Below, one piece after another: positions 30,350 through 39,176 of a DNA stretch of 50,484 nucleotides (the stretch's first letter is position 1; each line of letters begins with the position of its first letter). Under the pieces are notes generated by a model. The model was not told the DNA's origin. It saw only the letters and a program-made list of their open reading frames with translations, and searched no databases. The DNA comes from Streptomyces soli (GTDB lineage: Bacteria; Actinomycetota; Actinomycetes; Streptomycetales; Streptomycetaceae): assembly GCF_003999195.1 (NCBI RefSeq), contig NZ_RJVR01000077.1:1-50484 (forward strand). Direction: 5' to 3'. The translations under genes and the position numbers were made by a program.

Positions 30350-33300
30350 ATGCGGAAGAATCACGGGGTGCGGTTCGGCATCCTGGGGGAGACGCAGGCG
30401 CGGCTGGCTGACGGCAGCGCGGCTGCCGTGGGCGGCCCGGGACGGCGCGCCCTGCTGGCCATGCTGCTGCTGGAGGCAGGACGCATCGTCACCGTCGAGC
30501 GGCTGATCGACGGGCTGTACGGGGAGGACCCGCCGGCCGGGGTGGCCAACGCGCTGCAGTCGCAGGTGTCGCGGCTGCGGTCGGCGCTGCGGGCGCCCAT
30601 CGAGAACCATCCCGCCGGGTACCGGCTGGCGATCCCCGTCGACGAGGTCGATGTGCACCGCTTCGAGCGCCTCTCGCAGCAGGGCCGGGACGCGCTGGCG
30701 GCAGGCGAACCGGCGCGCGCGGCAGGGCTGTTGAGGGAGGCGCTGGGGCTGTGGCGTGGCTCGGCGCTGGCGGACGTGGGTGACGCGCCCTTCGCGGAGC
30801 CGCAGGTGACGCGTCTGGAGGAGCTGCGGATCGCGGCGGTGGAGGACCGTATCGCCGCGGAGCTGGCGCTGGACGCGCACCGGCATCTGGAGCTGGTCCC
30901 CGAGCTGCGGGAGCTGGTCGCGGAGTATCCGCTGCGGGAGCGGCTGCGGGCGCAGTTGATGCGGGCGCTGTACAGCTGCGGGCGGCAGTCCGAGGCGCTG
31001 CGGGTGTACGAGGAGGCGCGGCGGGAGCTCGCCGAGTCGCTGGGCGCAGACCCGGGAGCGGAGCTGGCCGAGGCGCACTTGGCGGTGCTGCGAGGGGACC
31101 ACACGGGTGTTTCACGTGAAACATCCGCCGTCCGTCACACCCGCGCCCACACGCTGCCCGCCCAGCTCACCAGTTTCGTCGGTCGCAACGAGGAGCTGAG
31201 CCGGATCGGCTCGCTCCTCGGTGAGGCTCGGCTCGTCACACTCATCGGCCCCGGCGGTGCGGGCAAGACCCGTACGGCCATTGAGGCCGCCGACCGGTAT
31301 CCCGGCGAGGCCTGCTTCGTCGACCTGTCGGCGCTGACCGACGGCGGGGACGTGCCGCAGGCGGTCGCCGGCGCGCTGGGTCTGCGCGAGGCGGGGCTGC
31401 TTCCGCCGTCCGGCGGCGGTCGGGACGCGGCCGGTCCCCTGGCACGTCTCACAGCGGCGCTGGCGGACCGTGACCTGCTGCTGGTACTGGACAACTGCGA
31501 GCATCTGGTCGCCGACGCCGCCCGGTTCACCGCCGCCCTGCTCAGCGCGTGCGGGGCGGTCCGTGTCCTCGCCACGAGCCGGGAGGCGCTCGGCATCACC
31601 GGCGAGACGCTGTGCCCGCTAACGCCACTGCCCGGCACCACCGCCGCCCGGCTCTTCGCCGAGCGGGCCGCCGCCGTACGCCCGGACTTCGACCCGGCGG
31701 GCGAGACGGAGGCGGTACGGGCCATCTGCGTGGCCCTGGACGGCATGCCGCTCGCCATCGAGCTGGCCGCCGCGCGGCTGCGCTCGCTGACCGCCGCCGA
31801 GATCGCCGAACGGCTCGGCAGGGAAGACCGCTTCCGGCTGCTGTCACGCGGCAGCCGTACCGCCCAGCCCCGCCAGCAGACGCTCCGCGGAGTCGTCGAC
31901 TGGAGCTGGGACCTGCTGACCGACGACGAGCGGGCGCTGCTGCGCCGGGCCTCGGTCTTCGCCGGCGGCTGGACGCTCGCCGCGGCGGAGGACGTCTGCG
32001 CGGACGGGGACGGCATTGATGCGAACGACGTGCTCGACCTGATCGACTCGCTCGTCGAGAAGTCCCTGGTCGTGGCCTACCGCCCCGACGCCGATGGCAG
32101 CGCCTCGCTGCGCTACCGGCTCCTGGAGACCATCCGGGCGTACGGTGCCGAGCGGCTCGCCGAAGCCGGTGAGGGGGAGACCCTGCGCCGCGCCCACGCC
32201 GAGTACTTCATCGGCCTGGCGCTGACCGCCGACCACTACATGCGGCGGGCCGAACAGGTGCACTGGCTGCGAGTACTCGCCGCCGACCACGACAACCTGC
32301 ACGCGGTGCTGCGCCGGGCCGTCGCGGCGGGCGACACGGCGCGAGCCCTGCGGGTGATCGCCGCGCTGTCCTCGTACTGGCTGCTGCGCGGGGTGCGCTA
32401 CGAGGGCGCCGTGCCCGCCCGGCAGGTGCTGGCCGCGATCGGACCCAAGGCCCCGGAGGGCCGGGACGAGGAGTACGCGCTGTGCGTGCTGGCGGCGGTG
32501 TCGGACCTTCCGGATCCGGATGAGTACGCCGAGCATGTGGCGGCGGCCGCGGCGATCCTCGAGCAGATCGGCAGGATTTCCCGCCGGTACCCCGTCCTCA
32601 CGGTGATCTGGGCGCCCTTCGCCGGGGTCCCCGAGGACACGGCGGCGGCGAACGAGCTGCTGGATGCCTTCCTGGCGGCGGAGGACCACCCATGGCTCAG
32701 GGCACTGGCCCGGATCGGCGCCAGCTTCCAGAAGTGGCTGGTCGAGGTCGACGCCGATGCCGCCGAGCGGGAGGTCGGCCAGGCCCTTTCCTCCTTCCGG
32801 GAGCTCGGCGACCGCTGGGGGATCATCACCTCCTTGAGCGTGCTGTCCGACATCTCCGGCCACCGGGGCGACCTGGCGCGCGCCATCGCCCTGACCGACG
32901 AGGCACTGGCCCTCGCCACCGAGCTCGACGCCCTCCAGGACATGGCTGAACTACTCAGCCAGCGCGCCGCGTTCGGCGTAAGGGCCGGGCAGCACGAGTC
33001 GGCGCGCGCGGACGGCTTGCGGGCCGCCGAGCTGGCCCGGAGGGCGGGCACCCCCGAGTTCGCGGCGCGCGCCCACCTGGGTCTGGCGGAGTCCGCCCGC
33101 CTCCGGGGCGACCTGTCCGAGGCGCGCAGGCTGTGCGAGCGGGCCCTGACCGAGTGCCCGGCCGGCTACTTCTCCAGCAACAGCACCCGGGTCGCCGTGC
33201 TCGGTGCCCTCATCCGGATCGCCGTCGCCCAGGGCGATGCCGTGCGGGCCCGTACGTACTACCCCGAGGCGGTCTCCCTCGACCACGCCCGCTACATGCC

Positions 33301-33553
33301 GCTCGCCGGAGCCGTGGTCGCCGAGACCTTCGCCGGACTGGCCCTTCTGGAGGGCGACCCCCGGCGGGCGGCCGAACTGCTGGGCGTGTGCCGGGCGCTG
33401 CGCGAAGGTGACCTCCTTGCCGACCCGGACGCGCTGAGTACGGCGGACGGAGCGCGCGCCGCGCTCGGCGAAGCCGCCTACGAGGCCGCCTTCGCGCGCG
33501 GGGCGACACTGGGCCGGGAGCAGGCGCTCCAGGCGCTGACCGACCCGCTGTAA
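30350..33553 (+). CDS. AfsR/SARP-type regulator with BTAD, NB-ARC ATPase and TPR parts
   Basis: The 1067-residue protein has an OmpR-like winged helix at about 1-95 (VRFGILGETQARLADGSAAA, ALQSQVSRLRSALRAP), a bacterial transcriptional activation domain at about 100-245 (VDVHRFERLSQQGRDALAAG), an AAA/NB-ARC ATPase with Walker A LIGPGGAGKTRTAIEAA near residue 300 and Walker B LLLVLDNCEH, and a C-terminal TPR-like helical half. This is the architecture of large SARP regulators such as AfsR, which activate secondary metabolism or transport genes. Start is ATG 30350 or GTG 30368. A parS site falls in the linker between BTAD and ATPase and is read as VSRET at residues 254-258. The likely target is the exporter gene that follows. 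Confidence 0.9.
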   Translation: MRKNHGVRFGILGETQARLADGSAAAVGGPGRRALLAMLLLEAGRIVTVERLIDGLYGEDPPAGVANALQSQVSRLRSALRAPIENHPAGYRLAIPVDEVDVHRFERLSQQGRDALAAGEPARAAGLLREALGLWRGSALADVGDAPFAEPQVTRLEELRIAAVEDRIAAELALDAHRHLELVPELRELVAEYPLRERLRAQLMRALYSCGRQSEALRVYEEARRELAESLGADPGAELAEAHLAVLRGDHTGVSRETSAVRHTRAHTLPAQLTSFVGRNEELSRIGSLLGEARLVTLIGPGGAGKTRTAIEAADRYPGEACFVDLSALTDGGDVPQAVAGALGLREAGLLPPSGGGRDAAGPLARLTAALADRDLLLVLDNCEHLVADAARFTAALLSACGAVRVLATSREALGITGETLCPLTPLPGTTAARLFAERAAAVRPDFDPAGETEAVRAICVALDGMPLAIELAAARLRSLTAAEIAERLGREDRFRLLSRGSRTAQPRQQTLRGVVDWSWDLLTDDERALLRRASVFAGGWTLAAAEDVCADGDGIDANDVLDLIDSLVEKSLVVAYRPDADGSASLRYRLLETIRAYGAERLAEAGEGETLRRAHAEYFIGLALTADHYMRRAEQVHWLRVLAADHDNLHAVLRRAVAAGDTARALRVIAALSSYWLLRGVRYEGAVPARQVLAAIGPKAPEGRDEEYALCVLAAVSDLPDPDEYAEHVAAAAAILEQIGRISRRYPVLTVIWAPFAGVPEDTAAANELLDAFLAAEDHPWLRALARIGASFQKWLVEVDADAAEREVGQALSSFRELGDRWGIITSLSVLSDISGHRGDLARAIALTDEALALATELDALQDMAELLSQRAAFGVRAGQHESARADGLRAAELARRAGTPEFAARAHLGLAESARLRGDLSEARRLCERALTECPAGYFSSNSTRVAVLGALIRIAVAQGDAVRARTYYPEAVSLDHARYMPLAGAVVAETFAGLALLEGDPRRAAELLGVCRALREGDLLADPDALSTADGARAALGEAAYEAAFARGATLGREQALQALTDPL
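31109..31122. other. parS site 6 (inside the SARP gene)
   Basis: Exact GTTTCACGTGAAAC about 13.8 kb to the right of oriC, the only parS copy on that side in this window. It lies in the coding part for the BTAD-ATPase linker. Confidence 0.97.
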
Positions 33554-33559
33554 GGCCCG

Positions 33560-33598
33560 GTCAGCGGCCGTCAGCGCGCGGTACGCGGCCGGTCAGCG
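33560..33598 (+). promoter_or_regulatory. GTCAGCG heptamer direct repeats, possible SARP operator
   Basis: Three identical heptamers GTCAGCG start at 33560, 33570 and 33592 in the 57-bp gap between the SARP gene and the exporter gene. Two are 22 bp apart, which fits the 11/22-bp periodicity of SARP binding sites, the third pair is 10 bp apart. No clear -10 is visible. Function is inferred. Confidence 0.4.
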
Positions 33599-33610
33599 GG
33601 CGCGCGCACT

Positions 33611-35161
33611 GTGACGGGCATGACGACGACATCGAACGAAACGCTGAACCCCCGCCGCTGGGCGGCGCTGGTGGTGTGCTGCCTGGCAGGGATGCTGCTC
33701 GGCATCGACAACAGCGTCCTCAACTACGCCATCCCCTCGCTGGTGAAGGACCTGAAGCCGTCCAGCACCGAGATCCTGTGGATCTCCGACGTCTACGGCT
33801 TCGTGATGGGCGCCCTGCTGGTGGTCATGGGCAACCTCGGCGACCGGTTCGGCCGCAAGCGCCTGGCAATGATTGGCGCCGCCGCCTTCGGCGCGGCCTC
33901 GCTGCTCACCTCGTACGCAACCAGCCCCGAGCTGCTGATCGCCGGGCGTGCCCTGCTCGGCGTCGCCGGCGCGATGATCATGCCTTCGACGCTGTCCATC
34001 GTGCGCCACGCCTTCACCGACCCCAAGGAGCGCACCACCGCGATCGGCCTGAGCGGCGGGCTCGGCGCCGCCAGCTTCGCCCTGGGTCCGGTGGTCGGCG
34101 GACTGCTGCTGGACCACTTCTGGTGGGGCTCGGTCTTCCTGATCAATGTGCCGGTGATGGTGGTCGTGCTGATCGCCGGGGCCGTGGTGCTGCCGGAGTC
34201 GCGCAACCCGAGGCCAGGGCGGCTGGACTGGGTGAGCGTGCCGCTGTCCGTCGTGGGACTGCTCGGCGTGATCTACGCGATCAAGATCGGCGCGCGGGAC
34301 GGCTTCGACGAGGGCCAGGTGTGGGCCGCCGCCGCGGTCGGCGCGGTTGCCCTGCTGTTCTTCGGGCGCCGGCAGACCCGGGTGGCCGAGCCGCTGATCG
34401 ACGTGCGGCTGTTCCGTAACCCGGCCTTCAGCGGGGCGGTCGGCTCAAACCTGGTGATGATCTTCGCCTCGTCGACCCTGTCGCTTGCCTTCTCGCTCTA
34501 CTTCCAGGTGGTGCGTGGCTGGTCGCCGCTGACGGCTGGCCTCGCCCTGCTGCCCGGCCCGCTGGCCGCGGTCTTCGCGGCGCCCCTCGCGTCGGTGCTG
34601 ATCCCCAGGATCGGACGGGCGAAGGTGGTCGCCCTCGGGCTGGCGTTGCTGGCGGCCAGCACCGCGGTGCTGGGCCAGGCGAGCACCCCGGACGCCAACT
34701 ACTGGGCGCAGATTTTCGCGCCGCTGCTCGTCAACGGCATCGGCATCATCCTGATCATCTCGGTCACCTCCGACACGATCCTGGCCAGCGCCCCCAAGGA
34801 GCGTACCGGCGCGGCCGCCGCGATCTCCGAGACCGCGATGGAGCTGGGCGGGGCGCTCGGCATAGCGGTACTCGGCTCGGTGCTGACAGCGGTGTACCGG
34901 GGCGCGCTCGACCTGCCGGCCGGCGTTCCGGCCGACGTGGCGCACGCGGCCCGCGACTCGGTCAGCGGCGCCGCCCAGGGCGGCCCGGCGGTCGCCACCG
35001 CCGCGTACCAGGCCTTCTGCCACAGCATCCAGATCACGACCCTGGCCGGCGCCGCGCTCATCGCGGCCGGTGCGGTGGCGGCGCTCTTCACCCTCCGCTC
35101 GGTGCCGGCGGTCATCGACGTGCCGGAGGAGGAGCCCCAGCCGGTTCCGGCCGGCACATGA
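33611..35161 (+). CDS. MFS multidrug exporter, DHA2 family (14 helices)
   Basis: The 516-residue (or 513, from ATG 33620) protein is a proton-driven drug exporter of the DHA2 family, like QacA, SmvA and LfrA. Motif A is GNLGDRFGRKRLAMIG, motif C is seen in SGGLGAASFALGPVVGGLLL, and an early membrane Asp (LLGIDNSVLNYAIPSL) matches motif D1. About 14 hydrophobic helices are visible. It follows the SARP gene by 57 bp on the same strand, so the two look like a regulator-exporter cassette. The substrate cannot be told from sequence. Confidence 0.92.
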   Translation: MTGMTTTSNETLNPRRWAALVVCCLAGMLLGIDNSVLNYAIPSLVKDLKPSSTEILWISDVYGFVMGALLVVMGNLGDRFGRKRLAMIGAAAFGAASLLTSYATSPELLIAGRALLGVAGAMIMPSTLSIVRHAFTDPKERTTAIGLSGGLGAASFALGPVVGGLLLDHFWWGSVFLINVPVMVVVLIAGAVVLPESRNPRPGRLDWVSVPLSVVGLLGVIYAIKIGARDGFDEGQVWAAAAVGAVALLFFGRRQTRVAEPLIDVRLFRNPAFSGAVGSNLVMIFASSTLSLAFSLYFQVVRGWSPLTAGLALLPGPLAAVFAAPLASVLIPRIGRAKVVALGLALLAASTAVLGQASTPDANYWAQIFAPLLVNGIGIILIISVTSDTILASAPKERTGAAAAISETAMELGGALGIAVLGSVLTAVYRGALDLPAGVPADVAHAARDSVSGAAQGGPAVATAAYQAFCHSIQITTLAGAALIAAGAVAALFTLRSVPAVIDVPEEEPQPVPAGT

Positions 35162-35184
35162 GGGCCGTAGGTGATGGCCGCACG

Positions 35185-35222
35185 ACGAGCCGCCCCGCGC
35201 CTTACGGTGCGGGGCGGCTCGT
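35185..35222. terminator. bidirectional terminator between exporter and DUF5324 genes
   Basis: A perfect 14-bp stem (35185-35198 with 35209-35222) and a 10-nt loop lie between convergent genes. Confidence 0.8.
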
Positions 35223-35248
35223 GTCGTACGGGTTGTACGGCGCCGGCG

Positions 35249-36028
35249 TTACGGGTATGTCTCGCCACGGCCGCGGCGCTCGGCGGCTTCCTCCTCGGCC
35301 TGCTTGGCCTGCACCTCAGGATCGAGGGCGTCGACGGGGGAGCCGTCGACCTGGCCGAGCGAGGCGTCGGTGGAGACACCGCCGTTGAGCGATGACCGGT
35401 CGGAGACCTCCGTGGCGGGGGCCGGCTCGACCAGCCAGTCGGGGTGGGTCTGCTTGCTCCACCAGCGCCAGGCGGCGAAACCCGCCCCGCCGATGATGCC
35501 GAGCACGGCCAGCCGCTTGGCGATCCGGCCGTTCCTGGCCCGACGGGCGAGCCGGTGGTCCAGCTTTTCGATGTCGGCGGCCGTCACATGGCTACGCAGC
35601 GCGGCAACCGCCGCCGCGCTCCTGATGGCCGCCTCCTCGCGGGCCGGACCAGCGGCGGCGCGAACCTGCGTCACCGCCTGCTCGACGCGCGGCGCCGCGT
35701 ACTCCGCGGCCTGCCGGGCGGTCTTACGGGTCCGGTCGGCTGCCGTCGACGCGGCCTGCTGCACCCCCGGCGGCACTGCCGCGAGGGCCTGGTCAAGGGC
35801 CTGGTCGACGCGCGCCGCCAGATGCGCGTCGTACTGCGTGCGGGCCGCCGCCCGGGCCTGTTGTGCTGCCGTCGACACCTTCGGTGCCAGTCGCTGCCGG
35901 GCTTCGTCCGCGTAGTGCGCGGCACTGACCTTGGCCGTGCTCGCATACGGCGCCACCACGTCCGCGGCGTGCCGCACGCTGTCCTTCGTTTTGTCGGCTG
36001 CGTGGCGCACGCTGTCGATGCGGGTCAC
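35249..36028 (-). CDS. DUF5324 family protein
   Basis: The 259-residue protein has near-repeats at its start (TRIDSVRHAADKTKDSVRHA), a long Ala/Gln/Arg-rich helical region (about 30-160) resembling apolipoprotein or LEA-like amphipathic helices, one membrane helix near 170-190 (RLAVLGIIGGAGFAAWRWW) and an acidic, disordered C-terminus. It is a Streptomyces-conserved family of unknown function. A GAGGAGG ribosome site precedes ATG 36028. Topology suggests a membrane-tethered coiled domain. Confidence 0.85.
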   Translation of the reverse strand: MTRIDSVRHAADKTKDSVRHAADVVAPYASTAKVSAAHYADEARQRLAPKVSTAAQQARAAARTQYDAHLAARVDQALDQALAAVPPGVQQAASTAADRTRKTARQAAEYAAPRVEQAVTQVRAAAGPAREEAAIRSAAAVAALRSHVTAADIEKLDHRLARRARNGRIAKRLAVLGIIGGAGFAAWRWWSKQTHPDWLVEPAPATEVSDRSSLNGGVSTDASLGQVDGSPVDALDPEVQAKQAEEEAAERRGRGETYP

Positions 36029-36277
36029 GAGAACCTCCTCCTCGGTGGCGTACGTTAGGTCGCCTTTCCACCCGGTTTGAAATCATGCCCGTCAGTACGG
36101 CATCCGGCATTCGCGCTCGGGCATACGGGTCAAGGCGGGGCAAGTGCGGGGAGAACGAGAGCAAGGGGAACTCTCACCGACAATGCCACGGAGGTGGCTT
36201 CCGCGCGATGGTTACTCACCGGAAGCCCGGGCGTGCGAGGATTTGTCCCTGTCATTGAAGACTATGGAAGGTAGATC

Positions 36278-36805
36278 GTGGCCGAGCAGCTTTACGCCAC
36301 CCTGAAGACCAACCACGGGGACATCGTGATCCGGCTCTTCCCGGACCACGCGCCGAAGACCGTGAAGAACTTCGTCGAGCTCGCCGAGGGCACCCGCGAG
36401 TGGACCGACCCGAAGACCGGCAAGCCGTCCAACGAGAAGCTGTACGACGGCACGGTCTTCCACCGCGTCATCTCCGGCTTCATGATCCAGGGCGGCGACC
36501 CGCTGGGCAACGGCACCGGCGGCCCGGGCTACAAGTTCGGCGACGAGTTCCACCCGGACCTCAGCTTCAACAAGCCGTACCTGCTGGCCATGGCCAACGC
36601 CGGGCCGGGCACCAACGGCTCGCAGTTCTTCATCACGGTCTCCCCGACGGCGTGGCTGACCAACAAGCACACGATCTTCGGTGAGGTCGCCGACCCGGCC
36701 AGCCAGAAGGTCGTGGACGGCATCATCGCCACCCCGACCAACCCGCGGACCGACCGTCCGCTGCAGGACGTGGTCATCGAGTCCGTCGTGGTCGAGCGCC
36801 GCTAG
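36278..36805 (+). CDS. peptidyl-prolyl cis-trans isomerase (cyclophilin)
   Basis: The 175-residue cytoplasmic cyclophilin catalyses proline isomerisation in folding proteins. Characteristic parts are HGDIVIRLFPDHAPKTVKNF, the catalytic Arg in VFHRVISGFMIQGGD and LAMANAGPGTNGSQFFIT, with the HTIFGEV loop; the cyclosporin-contacting Trp is present in PTAWLTNKHT. It starts at GTG 36278 with GGAAGG just upstream. It has no signal peptide. The 249-bp gap upstream (36029-36277) holds its promoter and that of DUF5324; I see no gene in it. Confidence 0.95.
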   Translation: MAEQLYATLKTNHGDIVIRLFPDHAPKTVKNFVELAEGTREWTDPKTGKPSNEKLYDGTVFHRVISGFMIQGGDPLGNGTGGPGYKFGDEFHPDLSFNKPYLLAMANAGPGTNGSQFFITVSPTAWLTNKHTIFGEVADPASQKVVDGIIATPTNPRTDRPLQDVVIESVVVERR

Positions 36806-36825
36806 GGCCTGCTACGGGAACCGAA

Positions 36826-36858
36826 TCGCCCCGCCCGCGCGTATGACGGGCGGGGCGA
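36826..36858 (+). terminator. terminator after the cyclophilin gene
   Basis: A perfect 12-bp GC stem (36826-36837 with 36847-36858), 9-nt loop, followed by TCTTT. Confidence 0.85.
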
Positions 36859-36899
36859 GTCTTTAACACGGCGAAGGCGTGAAGGCGAAAGGCCACGAG

Positions 36900-37751
36900 A
36901 TGATGGACCAGAGGGTCTGCTGCTACCGCCACCCGGACCGGGAGACCGGCATCCGGTGCACGCGCTGCGAGCGGCCGATCTGCCCGGAGTGCATGGTCAG
37001 CGCCTCGGTGGGCTTCCAGTGCCCGGAGTGCGTACGGGAGGGCCGAAGCGCGGCAGCGGCGGCGGCGCCGCGTACGGTGGCGGGCGGCAGTCTCGTCGCT
37101 GACCCCAGGCTGCTCACCAAGATCATCATCGGGCTGAACATCGCGGTCTTCCTGGCCGTACAGGCCTTCGGCGATCAAGTCGTGACCGACCTGGAGCTGT
37201 ACGCGCGCTGCTTCAGCAACACCCCCACCTGCGGCGTCCTCGACGGCCCCGACCAGTGGTACCGGCTGTTGAGCTCGGTCTTCCTGCACCAGCAAATCGC
37301 TCACATTGCCTTCAACATGCTCGCCCTGTGGTGGATCGGCGGACCCCTTGAGACCCTGCTCGGCCGGGCCCGCTATCTCGCCCTCTATCTGATCTCAGGG
37401 CTCGGCGGCAGCGCCCTGGTGCTGCTGCTCTCCCCCGGCACCCCGACGCTGGGCGCCTCCGGCGCGATCTTCGGGCTCTTCGGGGCGACGGCGGTGTTCA
37501 TGAAGCGGCTGCGGCAGGATCTGCGGCCGGTGCTGATCCTGCTCGGACTCAACCTGCTCTTCACCTTCACCTGGTCCGGCATCAGCTGGCAGGGCCACAT
37601 CGGCGGCCTGGTGGCGGGCACGCTGGTCGCCATAGGGATGGCGTACGCGCCCCGCGAGCGGCGGCGCCTGGTGCAGTGGGGGACCTGCGCGGCGGTGCTG
37701 GTGGCGGTGGTCGCGGTGACGGCGGTCGCGCTGGCCCGGATCAACGGCTGA
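36900..37751 (+). CDS. rhomboid family intramembrane serine protease with N-terminal zinc-binding domain
   Basis: I start at ATG 36900 (MMDQRVCCYRHPDRETGIRC) after a GAAAGG ribosome site, giving 283 residues. Residues about 8-45 form a B-box-like zinc site (CYRHP, CTRCERPICPECM, CPECV). Six or seven membrane helices follow, with the catalytic Ser in TLGASGAIFGLFG and the catalytic His in WQGHIGGLVAG. Rhomboids cleave membrane proteins within helices. The cysteine-rich N-terminus on rhomboids is an actinobacterial type. The substrate is unknown. Confidence 0.92.
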   Translation: MMDQRVCCYRHPDRETGIRCTRCERPICPECMVSASVGFQCPECVREGRSAAAAAAPRTVAGGSLVADPRLLTKIIIGLNIAVFLAVQAFGDQVVTDLELYARCFSNTPTCGVLDGPDQWYRLLSSVFLHQQIAHIAFNMLALWWIGGPLETLLGRARYLALYLISGLGGSALVLLLSPGTPTLGASGAIFGLFGATAVFMKRLRQDLRPVLILLGLNLLFTFTWSGISWQGHIGGLVAGTLVAIGMAYAPRERRRLVQWGTCAAVLVAVVAVTAVALARING

Positions 37752-37792
37752 CCGGTCGCCCGGAGGCCGTAACCTGTGGCGTTGATCTGACG

Positions 37793-38001
37793 TTATCCAC
37801 AGAGGGTAGGGCGTCCTGTGCATGGCGTACGGGACCCCTGGAGGTGCCGCAGGCCGGCGGATCCGGACACGTTTTCCCTGCAAGATCAATGAATGACCGG
37901 TGGCCCGTACACCGGACCACCGGTCACACCGGCGTCAACCCGGTAGTGGTTATCCACAGATCATGCGACCTTTTCAACACTGTGGACAGCCCTGTGGATA
38001 A
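37793..38001. promoter_or_regulatory. cluster of four DnaA boxes outside oriC
   Basis: The gap between the rhomboid gene and crgA has TTATCCACA at 37793-37801 and 37950-37958, TGTGGACAG (reverse CTGTCCACA) at 37981-37989 and TGTGGATAA (reverse TTATCCACA) at 37993-38001. Three of these are the strongest classical DnaA box. They lie about 20 kb from oriC. Clusters of DnaA boxes outside oriC that affect replication are known in S. coelicolor; titration or control of crgA is possible here. Confidence 0.75.
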
Positions 38002-38005
38002 CTGG

Positions 38006-38260
38006 CTACTTCCACTGCGTCGAGACGACGAAGCCGCCCGCGATGAAGCCGAAGCCGACCACGATGTTCCAGTTGCCGAGCGCGTCGATGGGCAGCTTGG
38101 TGGCCGACACATAGAACACGACGATCCAGGCCAGCCCGATGAGGAAGAACGCCAGCATCATCGGTGCGACCCAGCTGCGGCCGCTCTTGAGCTTGATGGC
38201 TGTGGTCTTCGCCGGCGGCGGCGTGAAGTCGGCCTTCTTGCGGATCCGTGACTTCGGCAC
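38006..38260 (-). CDS. crgA: cell division protein CrgA
   Basis: The 84-residue protein starts at GTG 38260 with a basic [20 protein letters not shown] cytoplasmic part and two membrane helices ([20 protein letters not shown] and [19 protein letters not shown]), ending TQWK. CrgA coordinates FtsZ ring formation and growth-to-septation timing in Streptomyces and recruits division proteins in mycobacteria. Its stop lies 4 bp from the DnaA-box cluster, so the boxes are downstream of the gene rather than at its promoter. It is divergent from the DUF881 gene. Confidence 0.97.
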   Translation of the reverse strand: MPKSRIRKKADFTPPPAKTTAIKLKSGRSWVAPMMLAFFLIGLAWIVVFYVSATKLPIDALGNWNIVVGFGFIAGGFVVSTQWK

Positions 38261-38393
38261 GAGGGACTCTCCTGTCGATGCGCTGCGTAACCGCGCGGGG
38301 TGGTGTGATCATGCCGGGCGGGGAAGGAGACACTACCGTCGCCGGGCGTCCGTTAGCGTAGTGCTTCCTCGGGTTGGAAGGAGATAAGGCTAG

Positions 38394-39161
38394 GTGAGCG
38401 ATTCCGGCGGCACCTCCTCCGCCCGTCACTCTGTCCGTTCTATTGTGCTTCGTACCCTGAGTGCGGGCGTGTTCGCGCTCGCCGGACTGATCTTCTGGAT
38501 GAGTTTCGACACCGCCAAGGGCGTCGACATCCGCACCGACGCCCCACTGCTGCGACTCTCGGACCGGATCCAGGAGAAAAGCACGCAGAACGCCGACCTG
38601 GAGACCGAGCTATCCCGCCTGCGGAGCGAGGTCGACCAGCTCGCCCACGCCGACAGCGGCGTCAGCGACGCCACCCGCAAGAGGATCGACGCGCTGAGCA
38701 AGGCGGCCGGCACCAAGAAACTCACCGGCCCCGCGGTCGCCGTCACCCTCAATGACGCCCCGCCCAACGCCACCCCTCTGATCCCCGGCGTGCCCGACCC
38801 GCAGCCCAACGACCTGGTCATCCACCAGCAGGACCTGCAGGCCGTGGTGAACGCCCTGTGGGCGGGCGGCGCGACCGGCATCCAGGTCATGGACCAGCGG
38901 CTGATCTCCACCAGCGCCGTGCGCTGCGTCGGCAACACCCTGATCCTCCAGGGCCGCGTCTACTCGCCGCCCTACAGGATCACCGCTGTGGGTGAACCGA
39001 CCAAGCTGCACAAGGCCCTCGACAACAGCCCGGCCATCCAGAACTACCTGCAGTACGTCACCGCCTACGGGCTCGGCTGGAAAGTCGAGGACTCCGGGCG
39101 GGTGACTCTTCCGGGCTACTCCGGCACAGTGGATCTGCATGACGCCAAGCCTGTGGGGTGA
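38394..39161 (+). CDS. DUF881 family membrane protein
   Basis: The 255-residue protein starts at GTG 38394 with a GGAAGGAG ribosome site. It has a short cytoplasmic end, a membrane helix at about 17-38 (LSAGVFALAGLIFWMSF), a coiled-coil segment at about 55-85 (IQEKSTQNADLETELSRLRS) and a DUF881 domain (VAVTLNDAPPNATPLIPGVP, LQAVVNALWAGGATGIQVMD, RYxS-like YLQYVTAYGLGW). Members occur near crgA and division genes in actinobacteria and resemble YlxW/YlxX of Bacillus division clusters. Exact function unknown; it begins the run of sortase genes, 15 bp before the first. Confidence 0.9.
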   Translation: MSDSGGTSSARHSVRSIVLRTLSAGVFALAGLIFWMSFDTAKGVDIRTDAPLLRLSDRIQEKSTQNADLETELSRLRSEVDQLAHADSGVSDATRKRIDALSKAAGTKKLTGPAVAVTLNDAPPNATPLIPGVPDPQPNDLVIHQQDLQAVVNALWAGGATGIQVMDQRLISTSAVRCVGNTLILQGRVYSPPYRITAVGEPTKLHKALDNSPAIQNYLQYVTAYGLGWKVEDSGRVTLPGYSGTVDLHDAKPVG

Positions 39162-39176
39162 CGGGGGTGATGACCG

